This document shows positions 50,450-58,618 of a stretch of 64,000 nt of DNA, one piece after another. The notes under the pieces are model-generated. The model saw only the letters and a list, made by a program, of their open reading frames with translations. It did not search any database and was not told where the DNA came from. Numbering within the stretch: the stretch's first letter is position 1; each line of letters starts with the position of its first letter. The position numbers and the translations under genes were made by a program. The stretch spans positions 186,001 to 250,000 of the forward strand of contig JAHBTD010000003.1 in assembly GCA_019638775.1 (NCBI GenBank), in the 5' to 3' direction. This DNA comes from Fimbriimonadaceae bacterium. Its GTDB lineage: Bacteria; Armatimonadota; Fimbriimonadia; Fimbriimonadales; Fimbriimonadaceae.

Positions 50450-51031
50450 ATGCTCAAGGTCGAGGGGCTCGGCAAGAGGTTTGGTCCGCGCTGGATTTTT
50501 CGCGGGCTTAACTTTGAGCTAGGTACCGGTGATGCCCTTATTGTTCTCGGGCAGAACGGGAGCGGCAAATCGACTCTTCTGAAGACGCTTTGTGGGCTGC
50601 TCAGCGCATCGGAGGGCAATGTCATTTTGCCCGACGGCGATCCAAGACTGACCCTTGGAGTGTCGGCGCTCGACATGGCGCTCTATCCGCATCTCACGCC
50701 CACCGAGCATTTGGAACTCTCTGCCGACCTTCGAGGATGCTCAGCTAACTCCGGGGAACTACTCAAGCGAGTGAACCTGACAAGCGCCGCCGACCGCCCT
50801 TGCGCCAAGCTCAGCACAGGAATGCGCAATCGGCTCAAGCTCGCGTTGGCGATCCAAACCGAACCCAAACTCTTGATGCTCGACGAACCGGGCGCAAGCC
50901 TCGACGAAGAGGGCCGCGCCTTGATCGAATCGATTTGTGAAGAGCAACGAATCCGGGGTGTGCTAGTCATCGCGACCAACGATCCAACAGAAAGGAGGCT
51001 CGGAAACCTTGAACTCCGGTTGGAAGCGTGA
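50450..51031 (+). CDS. ccmA: Heme exporter ATPase CcmA
   Basis: ATPase of the CcmABCD complex for cytochrome c maturation. The 193 residues carry Walker A GQNGSGKST (34-42), the non-canonical signature LSTGMRNRLKLA (121-132) and Walker B LLMLDEPGASLD. I start at the ATG at 50450; the longer open frame to 50264 overlaps mntD. Its position directly before ccmB-ccmC supports the call over another ABC type. It overlaps ccmB by 23 bases. Confidence 0.9.
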   Translation: MLKVEGLGKRFGPRWIFRGLNFELGTGDALIVLGQNGSGKSTLLKTLCGLLSASEGNVILPDGDPRLTLGVSALDMALYPHLTPTEHLELSADLRGCSANSGELLKRVNLTSAADRPCAKLSTGMRNRLKLALAIQTEPKLLMLDEPGASLDEEGRALIESICEEQRIRGVLVIATNDPTERRLGNLELRLEA

Positions 51032-51683
51032 GATCGTCGCGGTGCTTCGCAAAGAGGTCATGGCCGAGCTGCGCGGACGCTCGGGCTTGCTCACAAGTCT
51101 GCTGTTTAGCCTCGTCAGCATCGTCGCGATCGCTTATGCGACGGTGAATGTCGAGGTCACCGGGCGATTGGCGAGCGGGCTGCTTTGGGTTACGCTCCTT
51201 TTCAGCGCGGTGGTCGCACTGCCGAGAACGTTTATTGTTGAGGAGGAGCAAGGAACAGCCGACCTTTTACGGCTTTGGGCGCGGCCTCATGCTATCTATT
51301 GGGGCAAGCTGATTTTTAACTTCGTCCAGATGTTTGGAACTGCGCTCTTGCTGAGCATCTTGTTCTTCTTCTTGATGGGCATTGAGGTGCGTCAAGTGGC
51401 CTTGTACCTATTGGCGTTGGCATTCGGATGCGGGGCCTTGGCGGGAGCGGTAACCTTGTGTGGCGCGATCGTGGCGCAGGCATCCAATCGGGGGACTTTG
51501 GCGGGGGCGATTGCTCTGCCGCTTTTGGTTCCATTGGTGGCGATTCTGATCGCAGCGACGAAGTTTAGCCTAGGGGACGGTTTGGCCGAGATCAGTTGGC
51601 AGGCAACGGCGGGGCTTGGCTGTTACACGGTTGCGGCGCTGACTTTGGGGCCGTGGATATTCCAAGCGATTTGGAAGCCATGA
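51009..51683 (+). CDS. ccmB: Heme exporter permease CcmB
   Basis: A 224-residue protein with six membrane segments, TTG start (MNSGWKREIVAVLRKEVMAELRGRSGLLTSLLFSLVSIVAIAYATV). It contains VVALPRTFIVEEEQGTADLLRLWARPHAIYWGKLIFNF, as in CcmB. Confidence 0.92.
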   Translation: MNSGWKREIVAVLRKEVMAELRGRSGLLTSLLFSLVSIVAIAYATVNVEVTGRLASGLLWVTLLFSAVVALPRTFIVEEEQGTADLLRLWARPHAIYWGKLIFNFVQMFGTALLLSILFFFLMGIEVRQVALYLLALAFGCGALAGAVTLCGAIVAQASNRGTLAGAIALPLLVPLVAILIAATKFSLGDGLAEISWQATAGLGCYTVAALTLGPWIFQAIWKP

Positions 51684-51726
51684 CTATAGTTGTTGAGGAG
51701 CATTTCAATTCGCGTAAATGCAAAGT

Positions 51727-51780
51727 CTCCTCCCCCTTGAGGGGGGAGGCTGTGAGCGAAGCGAACTGGGTGGGGGTGAG
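51727..51780. repeat. REP-like GC-rich element between ccmB and ccmC
   Basis: CCTCCCCC-TTGA-GGGGGGAGG (about 51729-51749) followed by GCTGTGAGCGAAGCGAACTG and GGTGGGGGTGAG. This class of element recurs as dispersed repeats in many bacterial genomes. Similar in style to 9422-9461. Confidence 0.6.
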
Positions 51781-51825
51781 GCAAATCCGAACCTTCGGAC
51801 GAGTTAGGAAAGTGGTTCAAGTGCG

Positions 51826-52566
51826 ATGCTGAAGTGGCTTTACTTTTTAGCGGTCTCGGCGATGACGGTGTGGACGTTCTTCGTCCCGCCCGCCGAAGGC
51901 TTTCAGCGGCCCGAACTTGCCCGAATCGTCTTCTTCCACCTGCCCTGTGCCATCGGCAGCTCCATCTTCATGACGATGGGCGCGTACTTTGGCATTCGGT
52001 ACTTGGTGAAGAAAGATATCCATTGGTCGGTCCGCACGGAAGCGGCACTGGAGATGGGTTTGACGCTCGGCTTGCTGACGCTGTTTACCGGGATCATTTT
52101 TAGCAAGGTGCAATGGGGAGCATGGTGGAATTGGGACCCGCGACAGACCTCCTATCTCTTCGTGATGCTGATAATTGGAGCGTACTTCGCGATTCGGGCG
52201 GCGTTCTCCGACCGCGAGCGTGCGGCAGCGGCGTCTTGCAGTTACGTCGCAGCAGCGACGCTGCCGATGCTCTTCTTCGTTTTTGTGTATGCACGGTTGA
52301 AGTCGGTGACGACGCTGCACCCGGACGTCGTCCGGGACAATGGGTTTGATCCCACCTACAAGTACACGTTTTACAGCCTGTTCTTGCTTGTCTTTGTCGG
52401 GTGTTTTTGGATGTATCGGCTGCGCGTGAAGGCCGGTTTGATGGAGCTTGATCTGGAGGATTCTTATGGACAATTGGAAACTGATCGCGGCGGTTCCGCC
52501 GCTGCTGGTGTGGTTCGGCCTATTTCTGTATCTGCTGAGGATGGATCGGAAAGTCAAGGCGGTTGA
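51826..52566 (+). CDS. ccmC: Heme exporter/ligase CcmC
   Basis: Integral membrane protein delivering heme to CcmE, 246 residues with six membrane segments. It contains the family heme-handling motif WGAWWNWDPRQT near residue 103 and the two conserved His positions (HLPCAIG; TLHPDV). Its last about 33 codons run in another frame over ccmD and have low-complexity Gly/Ser/Glu content; the functional protein probably ends in the LEDSYGQL region. Confidence 0.94.
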   Translation: MLKWLYFLAVSAMTVWTFFVPPAEGFQRPELARIVFFHLPCAIGSSIFMTMGAYFGIRYLVKKDIHWSVRTEAALEMGLTLGLLTLFTGIIFSKVQWGAWWNWDPRQTSYLFVMLIIGAYFAIRAAFSDRERAAAASCSYVAAATLPMLFFVFVYARLKSVTTLHPDVVRDNGFDPTYKYTFYSLFLLVFVGCFWMYRLRVKAGLMELDLEDSYGQLETDRGGSAAAGVVRPISVSAEDGSESQGG

Positions 52567-52591
52567 GAGAGAGCTGAATCAGAGAAGCTGA
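52466..52591 (+). CDS. ccmD: CcmD-like small membrane protein overlapping ccmC
   Basis: A 41-residue protein starting at ATG 52466 behind CTGGAGGA. It has a membrane segment (LIAAVPPLLVWFGLFLYLLRM) and a basic/acidic tail (DRKVKAVERELNQRS), which is the CcmD topology. It overlaps the end of ccmC by 101 bases in another frame and lies where ccmD is found in ccm operons. Small size makes sequence evidence limited. Confidence 0.75.
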   Translation: MDNWKLIAAVPPLLVWFGLFLYLLRMDRKVKAVERELNQRS

Positions 52592-52701
52592 GGCCGTGCG
52601 TTTCGGGCGTAAACCATCGCCGACGGACGCAATATTTTAGTTGCCCATAGACGCGCCATCTGGAGTCTGTAGGCATAGTTTCTTTCGGTACCGAGCCCCC
52701 G

Positions 52702-52773
52702 GCTTGACATGCAAAGGCGGCAACGACGGAGCGTTGCCCTCCCGGGCTGTCAAGCTCCAGACTGGAAGTCTGG
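52702..52773. repeat. Nested-hairpin intergenic element
   Basis: GCTTGACA (52702-52709) pairs with TGTCAAGC (52748-52755), enclosing GGCAACG/CGTTGCC (52719-52725, 52732-52738), and is followed by CCAGAC-TGGAA-GTCTGG (52757-52773). It lies between ccmD and the nucleotidyltransferase pair. The nested layout suggests a REP-type repeat. Confidence 0.5.
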
Positions 52774-52809
52774 GGGCCATAGTTGTGGATCGTCTAAAAT
52801 CCCTAACCC

Positions 52810-53511
52810 ATGCCAAAGCAGTGGCCGCAGGATACGATCGAAACCCTTCATAGCCGGATCGTCTACCGATGTGTGATCGGGTCGCACGCTTATGGCCTGG
52901 ATACCGACGCCAGCGATACCGACATCCGCGGTTGCTTTCTTCCCCCGGCGAGCATGCACTGGTCGCTGGATGGAGTCCCCGAGCAGCTTGAAAACGACGA
53001 GCGGCAAGAGTGCTTCTGGGAGTTTGGGAAGTTCGTCAAGCTGGCATTGCAGAACAACCCGAACGTCTTGGAGTGCCTTTTCACCCCACTTTCCGAGCCA
53101 ATTGGGCCGGTTGGGAAAAGGCTCGTGCAGGCGCGTGACGCTTTCCCATCCAAACTCGCCCACGGTCGGTATCGCGGCTACGTCGAAGACCAGATGCGGC
53201 GGCTCGACAACAAGCTCAAAGCGTCGGGCGAAATTAAATGGCGGCATGCGATGCACATGATCCGGTTGCTGATCAGCGGACTCGATCTGATGGAGACGGG
53301 AAGGGTCCGGGTCGACGTCAGCGAGCACCGCGACGAGCTGCTGGCGATTAGGGCAGGGCAGGTGTCCTGGGAACTGGTGCTTGCCCGGGCCGATGAACTG
53401 AGCAGAAAGCTTGATGAAGCCTACAACACGACCTCGCTACCCGCCCAACCAGACTACGCGCTCGTCAATAACTTGCTGTTACAGGCACGAAGGGAGGCGC
53501 TCGATTTCTGA
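52810..53511 (+). CDS. RlaP-like nucleotidyltransferase, first of a pair
   Basis: A 233-residue member of the DNA polymerase beta superfamily of the PF10127/RlaP type. The active-site motif is GSHAYGLDTDASDTDIRG (residues 24-41), where the two Asp of SDTDIR should bind metal. A third acidic residue is not obvious by eye. The middle (LNNKLKASGEIKWRHAMHMIRLLISGLDLMETG) is typical of the family, whose members occur near RNA ligases and in phage RNA repair. No RNA ligase is in this window. The next gene overlaps by one base. Confidence 0.85.
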   Translation: MPKQWPQDTIETLHSRIVYRCVIGSHAYGLDTDASDTDIRGCFLPPASMHWSLDGVPEQLENDERQECFWEFGKFVKLALQNNPNVLECLFTPLSEPIGPVGKRLVQARDAFPSKLAHGRYRGYVEDQMRRLDNKLKASGEIKWRHAMHMIRLLISGLDLMETGRVRVDVSEHRDELLAIRAGQVSWELVLARADELSRKLDEAYNTTSLPAQPDYALVNNLLLQARREALDF

Positions 53512-54287
53512 TGGAGCATCGCCCGCTGCTGGAACAGATCGTGCGCGAGCACTCGTATCCGCTCATTTTTGCGACTGTGAGCGGCGCGCATCTTTATGGA
53601 TTCCCATCGGCAGACAGCGACATCGACCTGCGCGGGGCCCACGTCCTGCCCAAGGAGACGATGCTTGGCTTAGAGGTCGGCGATGAGACGGTCGAGGCCT
53701 CTTTCGTGCGAGAGGGTGTAGAGATGGACATCGTTTCGCACGATGCCCGCAAGTACTTTGCGATGCTGCTCAAGAGGAACGGGTACGTGCTGGAGCAGGT
53801 GCTTTCGCCCTTAGTGATCCATACCACCAAGGCTCATCAGGAGTTGATTCGCCTGGTACCTGGACTGCTTACGAAGCATCACGCGCACCACTATTTGGGC
53901 TTTGCGAGGACCGAATGGGGGCTTTTTGAGAAAGAGGTGAAGCCTCGAATCAAGCCCCTGCTTTACATCTATCGGGTGTTGCTTACGGGCATTCACCTCT
54001 TGCGGACGGGGGAGGTTGAAGCCAACCTTGCAACGCTAGCGCCTCTGTATGGCTTGGACGATATTCCTGAGCTCATTCAAATGAAAGTTGAAGGCACGGA
54101 AAGGGGCTCCGTCGAGGTCGATGTGGAGTTTCACAGACGTCGATATGGCGAGTTCATCGAGAGGCTGGAGAAGGAAAGGGACAGCTCCACGCTTTCTGAA
54201 TTCCCGGTGGGCCGGGAAGAGCTAAACAAGATCCTTCTTGGTTGTCGATTGGACCCCGAGACGTGGTTAAGCTCGCAAAACTCGTAA
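53511..54287 (+). CDS. RlaP-like nucleotidyltransferase, second of a pair
   Basis: A 258-residue paralogue. The active-site motif is SGAHLYGFPSADSDIDLRG (residues 24-42) with Asp37 and Asp39, and MDIVSHDARKYFAMLLKRNGYVLEQVLSPLVI resembles the second acidic segment. RIKPLLYIYRVLLTGIHLLRTGEVEANL is the helical core. It overlaps the first by one base, so both are made together. The two are not close by eye, so they probably act on different partners or as a heterodimer. Confidence 0.85.
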   Translation: MEHRPLLEQIVREHSYPLIFATVSGAHLYGFPSADSDIDLRGAHVLPKETMLGLEVGDETVEASFVREGVEMDIVSHDARKYFAMLLKRNGYVLEQVLSPLVIHTTKAHQELIRLVPGLLTKHHAHHYLGFARTEWGLFEKEVKPRIKPLLYIYRVLLTGIHLLRTGEVEANLATLAPLYGLDDIPELIQMKVEGTERGSVEVDVEFHRRRYGEFIERLEKERDSSTLSEFPVGREELNKILLGCRLDPETWLSSQNS

Positions 54288-54376
54288 AGCCTTGCTCTAT
54301 TCGATCCGCTAAGAATCCTATCAACATCTTTGCAAAGACCTGAGCATGGTCTAAAAAACCCAGTAAATATACCGAA

Positions 54377-55756
54377 ATGGACATTGGGCAGTTGTGTGCC
54401 CGATTGACCATGAACGCGCTCATTCAACTGGTATTCGGCCTTCTTTTAGCATTTCAGCAGACCGGGTCCGCCCCGATCAAGCTCAAAGTTGGCGATACGG
54501 TCACGATCGAAGCCCCGTCGGGCTATGGTGGAAGCTTTACGCTCCTCAACGATGGATCGATCTACGGCCGAGGATTTGGAAAAGTCGTTTTGGCGGGCAA
54601 GACTTGGGAAGAATCGGAGCAAGCCGTTAAGCAGGCCCTCAAGAGATTCGTCAAACCCGAAGATGTCCATCTTTACATTTCTTCTCAACGGGCCGAGCTT
54701 GTCTACCTCGTTGGGCTTGCCGGTGGCAAAGGGCCAGCAGCTTGGCGACCAGACTTAACGCTGCGCCAACTCCTCGCGAATTCGGATGTTGGCGAAAATC
54801 TGGACAAGGTTGAGGTTTCCGTCTTCCGAAGTGGCAGCAGTATTTATCAGGCTAACCTCGACAGCGTTCTCAAGGGTCAGGCTTCACAAGACCCGAAGCT
54901 CTCACCCGATGACGTGGTCACGATTACACCCATTGAGCACGTTCGGGTGTGGGTGAGTGGGGCAGTGCGGAATCCTGGCGAAGTGAGGATCCCCAAAGGG
55001 AGCGACCTTTACCGAGCGCTAACGGCAGCGGGCGGGCTTATCCAGAAGGAAGCTATCGACGACGAAGCAACGATCGTGGTGCGCCGAGGTCCGACGACAA
55101 AAGAGTATCCCGCACGAGAAATCGCAAGCCTTTCCCGAGTGAATCTCGAAGCGGGCGACGACATCTCGGTCGTGCTTCCTGAAGCGGTGCGTGTGTCGGT
55201 AATGGGCGAAGTTGCCTCTCCAGGAGAGTATTTGCTAACGGGCGGTCCAACCCTTTCTAAGGCGGTTGCCATCGCTGGAGGACCAACGACCAAAGGCACG
55301 CTCAGCAGGGTCATGGTCGTCCGGAACGGAGAAATGAGTCAGGTCGACGTCAGCAAGCCGGATGCCATTTACAGTTTGAAAGCGGGTGACCTTGTGGTCA
55401 TTCCGCGCAACGAGCGTGTTGTCTTTGTGATGGGCGAAGTCAACGAGCCCAAGCGACTCGATCTTGAGGACAATCGCGAGTACCGCGTCACGGATGCCTT
55501 GGCTCTTGCCGGTGGTCTGAGAAGTGGTGGAACTTACCGTAGGGTCTATCTGGCAAGGCCTGATAAGAACGGCAAGGTTCAGATCACTCAATTTAACCTC
55601 GACGAGTACCTGAAGGACGGCAAACTCGAAAGCAATCCTATCCTTCAGCCAGGTGACAGCCTTCTTTTCGGCCGTCCCAACGGCCTGAGCTTTGCGGCTG
55701 CCGGGCAGATCATTTCCAGTTTCATCCTCATCGACAGTCTGGGGAGAGGGCGCTAA
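54377..55756 (+). CDS. Polysaccharide export protein (Wza-like, SLBB repeats)
   Basis: Outer-membrane export channel family. A signal-like N-terminus (about residues 11-28) is followed by a polysaccharide-export domain (LKVGDTVTIEAPSGYGGSFTLLNDGSIYGRGFGKVVLAGKTWEESEQAVKQALK), then repeated SLBB-type segments VWVSGAVRNPGEVRIPKGSDLYRALTAAGG, VSVMGEVASPGEYLLTGGPTLSKAVAIAGG and VFVMGEVNEPKRLDLEDNREYRVTDALALAGG. No lipobox Cys is visible after the signal. The start at 54377 follows AATATACCGAA; an ATG at 54410 is an alternative. Confidence 0.88.
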   Translation: MDIGQLCARLTMNALIQLVFGLLLAFQQTGSAPIKLKVGDTVTIEAPSGYGGSFTLLNDGSIYGRGFGKVVLAGKTWEESEQAVKQALKRFVKPEDVHLYISSQRAELVYLVGLAGGKGPAAWRPDLTLRQLLANSDVGENLDKVEVSVFRSGSSIYQANLDSVLKGQASQDPKLSPDDVVTITPIEHVRVWVSGAVRNPGEVRIPKGSDLYRALTAAGGLIQKEAIDDEATIVVRRGPTTKEYPAREIASLSRVNLEAGDDISVVLPEAVRVSVMGEVASPGEYLLTGGPTLSKAVAIAGGPTTKGTLSRVMVVRNGEMSQVDVSKPDAIYSLKAGDLVVIPRNERVVFVMGEVNEPKRLDLEDNREYRVTDALALAGGLRSGGTYRRVYLARPDKNGKVQITQFNLDEYLKDGKLESNPILQPGDSLLFGRPNGLSFAAAGQIISSFILIDSLGRGR

Positions 55757-55759
55757 TCC

Positions 55760-57112
55760 ATGAGCGAACAGTTCTATTCCGACGAGCCAAAGGCGATCTG
55801 GGTGGCGATCTGGCACCAGCGCAAAGTCGTTGGCCTCACAATCCTCCTTGCTGTCACAGCGGGATGTGCATACACGTTCTTTGTCCCCCCAAAATGGGAG
55901 GCCAAAGCAACCATCGTCTTTCCAGTGCGCAACCCGAGCACCCTCGGCCCATCCGGCATGATGGAGCAGAATTCGCTCGCAGTCAGCTTGGGAACGGGGC
56001 CAACACCGCTCAAAGTGTATGAGGGCTTTCTCGACAGCGAAAGAACGCTCCGAAACGTAGCCGAAGGCGTCGGGCTCAAAAAGCGTGCCGTTCGTGAGAT
56101 GCGGCGACTCACTGACCAAGTAATGGAGAACAGCCTTACTATCTCCGCAGTCAATGAGAATCCTGATCTTGCCAAGCGCGTTGTTCAGCTTCACCTTGAC
56201 TCGCTAGCCGAGATCAATCACACCATCAACGATCCCTTGGTTGACGATGATCTGAAGGTATTAGCGGACAAAGTAAAGGAGCAGCAAAAAGTCGTCTCAG
56301 ACATCGAGCAGAAGCTGTTAGCATTCCAAAACGATGCAATGACGGCTCCGAGTGTTTCGGTGACCGGAAGCGGAAAAGAAGCAACCGTTGTTGGCAACCC
56401 AGCGCGCTGGCAAGAGCTGCAGCGTCAGCTTGAGATTGAATTGGGACGCGTGTCCAGCAGCATCTCTTCAGCGAACCGAAGCATCATGCGTTCGTCGAAC
56501 GCCAATCAGTTGCCGTCTAACATCCCTCCTGTTCGAAAGTGGCGTGAGCGGCTTGTGGACTTGGAGTATCAACTCAAGCTTAAAGAGATCGACTATGCCC
56601 CTGAAGCCCCGGAAGTGAAGAAGCTTCAAGAGGCTGTGAACACGACACGGGCAGAGATGGAGAAAGAGGTAGCCGCGTATGCCAAATCGGTAAGAAGCGG
56701 CATTATCGATCCCACAGCTCCAGAAGCCTCCTTGCCTGCGATGATTACGCAGAAAGTTGGAATCGAAGCACAGCTTGCAGCAGTTAAACGACTTGCCAAG
56801 CAGGCTCCTGCAGAATCCATGATCCTTGCGCGATTGACGCGCGATCTGGCGACGCAGAGCACGATTTTGCAGCAGCTTCAAGCACAAACCAAACTCGCCG
56901 AAGTTCAGGCTGCTCGCGAGCCAAACCGATGGCAAGTCCTAGATGACACCGAAGTCGATGAGAAGCCAGTAAATAAGAGTTACCTAAAGATGGGCGCCCT
57001 CTCGCTTATCCTGGGTACGTTCTTCGGGGTTTTGACCGGGCTAATCCGCGACGCGGCGGTAAGCAAAAAGAAGGTTGCCACTGAGCCACAAGAGCTGAGA
57101 GAGGCTGCTTAA
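55760..57112 (+). CDS. Polysaccharide chain-length protein (Wzz-like)
   Basis: A 450-residue inner-membrane protein with a membrane segment at each end (about 22-40 and 410-430) and a periplasmic coiled-coil region between. It contains the Wzz-type N-terminal pattern WVAIWHQRKVVGLTILLAVTAGCAYTFFVPPKWEAKATIVFPV and a long coiled coil (about 175-380). There is no C-terminal tyrosine-kinase domain. Confidence 0.87.
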   Translation: MSEQFYSDEPKAIWVAIWHQRKVVGLTILLAVTAGCAYTFFVPPKWEAKATIVFPVRNPSTLGPSGMMEQNSLAVSLGTGPTPLKVYEGFLDSERTLRNVAEGVGLKKRAVREMRRLTDQVMENSLTISAVNENPDLAKRVVQLHLDSLAEINHTINDPLVDDDLKVLADKVKEQQKVVSDIEQKLLAFQNDAMTAPSVSVTGSGKEATVVGNPARWQELQRQLEIELGRVSSSISSANRSIMRSSNANQLPSNIPPVRKWRERLVDLEYQLKLKEIDYAPEAPEVKKLQEAVNTTRAEMEKEVAAYAKSVRSGIIDPTAPEASLPAMITQKVGIEAQLAAVKRLAKQAPAESMILARLTRDLATQSTILQQLQAQTKLAEVQAAREPNRWQVLDDTEVDEKPVNKSYLKMGALSLILGTFFGVLTGLIRDAAVSKKKVATEPQELREAA

Positions 57113-57115
57113 ACG

Positions 57116-58618
57116 ATGAGTCGTCGGCGAGCCGCACTTGCTACGTTTACGGGCTCGTCACTCAGCACGCTCATCGCTGCTGCCCAGGCCATCTTGCTCT
57201 TGCCACTGTGCATCAGCTCGGTTGGCGATAGGCTGTATGGAAGCTGGCTGGCCACCGGTGAACTGCTTCTTTGTCTTTGTGCCTTCGATTTTGGACTTCC
57301 GAATCTGCTCATTCAAAGAGGCGGAGCTGCGCATGCCAAGCAGGACGATGCTACCGTAGGACGGTACTTTGCAACTGGCATGATCATGCTTTCAGGGATT
57401 GCTGCCGCCCTCGGCATTGGTTTGTACGTTGCTTCGCCTGCAATCTCCCACACTTTTACTCACGGAGACGCAGCAAATTCACAAGCGCTGATCTACGCGC
57501 TTCGCCTGGCTGTTGTGGCAACTGTGCTTACCATCTTGAACTATGGATTTCAAGGGCTTTCACGCGCGATACAACAAACTGTCTGGGTGAACGTTGCTTC
57601 TGTTGTCGGGTCAATCATCGGTTTCGGCGTGACCTTGGCGATGCTCCTTACAGGGAAAGGGCTGGAAGCCATCGCCTACGGCCTTGTGGTACGCAGTTCA
57701 ATCGGACTTGCCGGAAGCGTACTGTTTCTGCTCAGATCCAAGTCTACTGTCGTACTAAGGAAATCGCTTCATTGGAGCCCAGAAGTCTGGCGCGATTATG
57801 CAAAGCATTCCCCGGCTCTTTTTGCTTCCGGCGTGAGCTACGCACTCATGACGAACAGTCAAGTTGCGATAGCGGTTTTGCTGCTCAAGCCAGAGATAGC
57901 CGTTGTTTTTAGCGTGACTCGTCGAGCGGCAGAGTTCGGCAAAGCCTTCCTCGATATGATCGGATACGCGTCCGTTGGCGGGGTCGCTCACCTCACCGCC
58001 ACGGGCGATGAGTCACGGATTCGCAAGGTTTATCGCGAGCTGAATGCGACGTATTTTGCGGCGGCTATCGCGGTGATGTCGGCCTACATCGCAGGAAATT
58101 CGTCGTTTGTGAACGTCTGGATCGGTGACGCGTACTTTGGCGGACTGTTGCTGACGATTCTCATTGGAACCAGAACGATCGCCGTATGCTGGTCATACTT
58201 TGAGCTTAGCTTTCTGCGTGCTGCCGGTGAGATAAAGCTGGCGTCAGTTGCCATCATGGTGGAATGCGCCGTTAGATTGGCGCTGATGTTTGGCTTGACG
58301 CTGTGGCTGGGCCTGTACGGGCTCCCGTTAGCCGGATTGATTACGGGCGTTGCGAGCGGTTTTTGGGCGCGTCAGCGGCAGCAGGTGAAGCTTGACGAAC
58401 CAAAGTGGGTTCGGCTCAGATCGTTCGCGGCTCGTACTGCGCCTTTGGTCGCGGCAGCCGCAATTGCTCTCCTGATTCCGTCGGAGAGTTGGCTCGATCT
58501 TTTGATCACCGTGGTCGCAGCCGGTGGCATCTCGGTGGCGCTGTCACTTCTCTTCGAGAGCGCTCTTAGCTCGCATGTGCAGACACTGAGGACTCGGCTC
58601 ATTCGGAGGCCAGCATGA
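57116..58618 (+). CDS. Polysaccharide flippase (Wzx-like)
   Basis: A 500-residue protein with about 12-14 membrane segments of the MATE/MVF polysaccharide transporter type. It starts MSRRRAALATFTGSSLSTLIAAAQAILLLPLCISSVGDRLYGSWLATGELLL. It is 4 bases downstream of the Wzz-like gene and overlaps the polymerase gene by 4 bases. Confidence 0.85.
   Translation: MSRRRAALATFTGSSLSTLIAAAQAILLLPLCISSVGDRLYGSWLATGELLLCLCAFDFGLPNLLIQRGGAAHAKQDDATVGRYFATGMIMLSGIAAALGIGLYVASPAISHTFTHGDAANSQALIYALRLAVVATVLTILNYGFQGLSRAIQQTVWVNVASVVGSIIGFGVTLAMLLTGKGLEAIAYGLVVRSSIGLAGSVLFLLRSKSTVVLRKSLHWSPEVWRDYAKHSPALFASGVSYALMTNSQVAIAVLLLKPEIAVVFSVTRRAAEFGKAFLDMIGYASVGGVAHLTATGDESRIRKVYRELNATYFAAAIAVMSAYIAGNSSFVNVWIGDAYFGGLLLTILIGTRTIAVCWSYFELSFLRAAGEIKLASVAIMVECAVRLALMFGLTLWLGLYGLPLAGLITGVASGFWARQRQQVKLDEPKWVRLRSFAARTAPLVAAAAIALLIPSESWLDLLITVVAAGGISVALSLLFESALSSHVQTLRTRLIRRPA

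Noticed and set aside
55235-56194. A 319-codon minus-strand frame across the Wza/Wzz junction
   Set aside because: Antisense to two recognisable genes and without any domain pattern.
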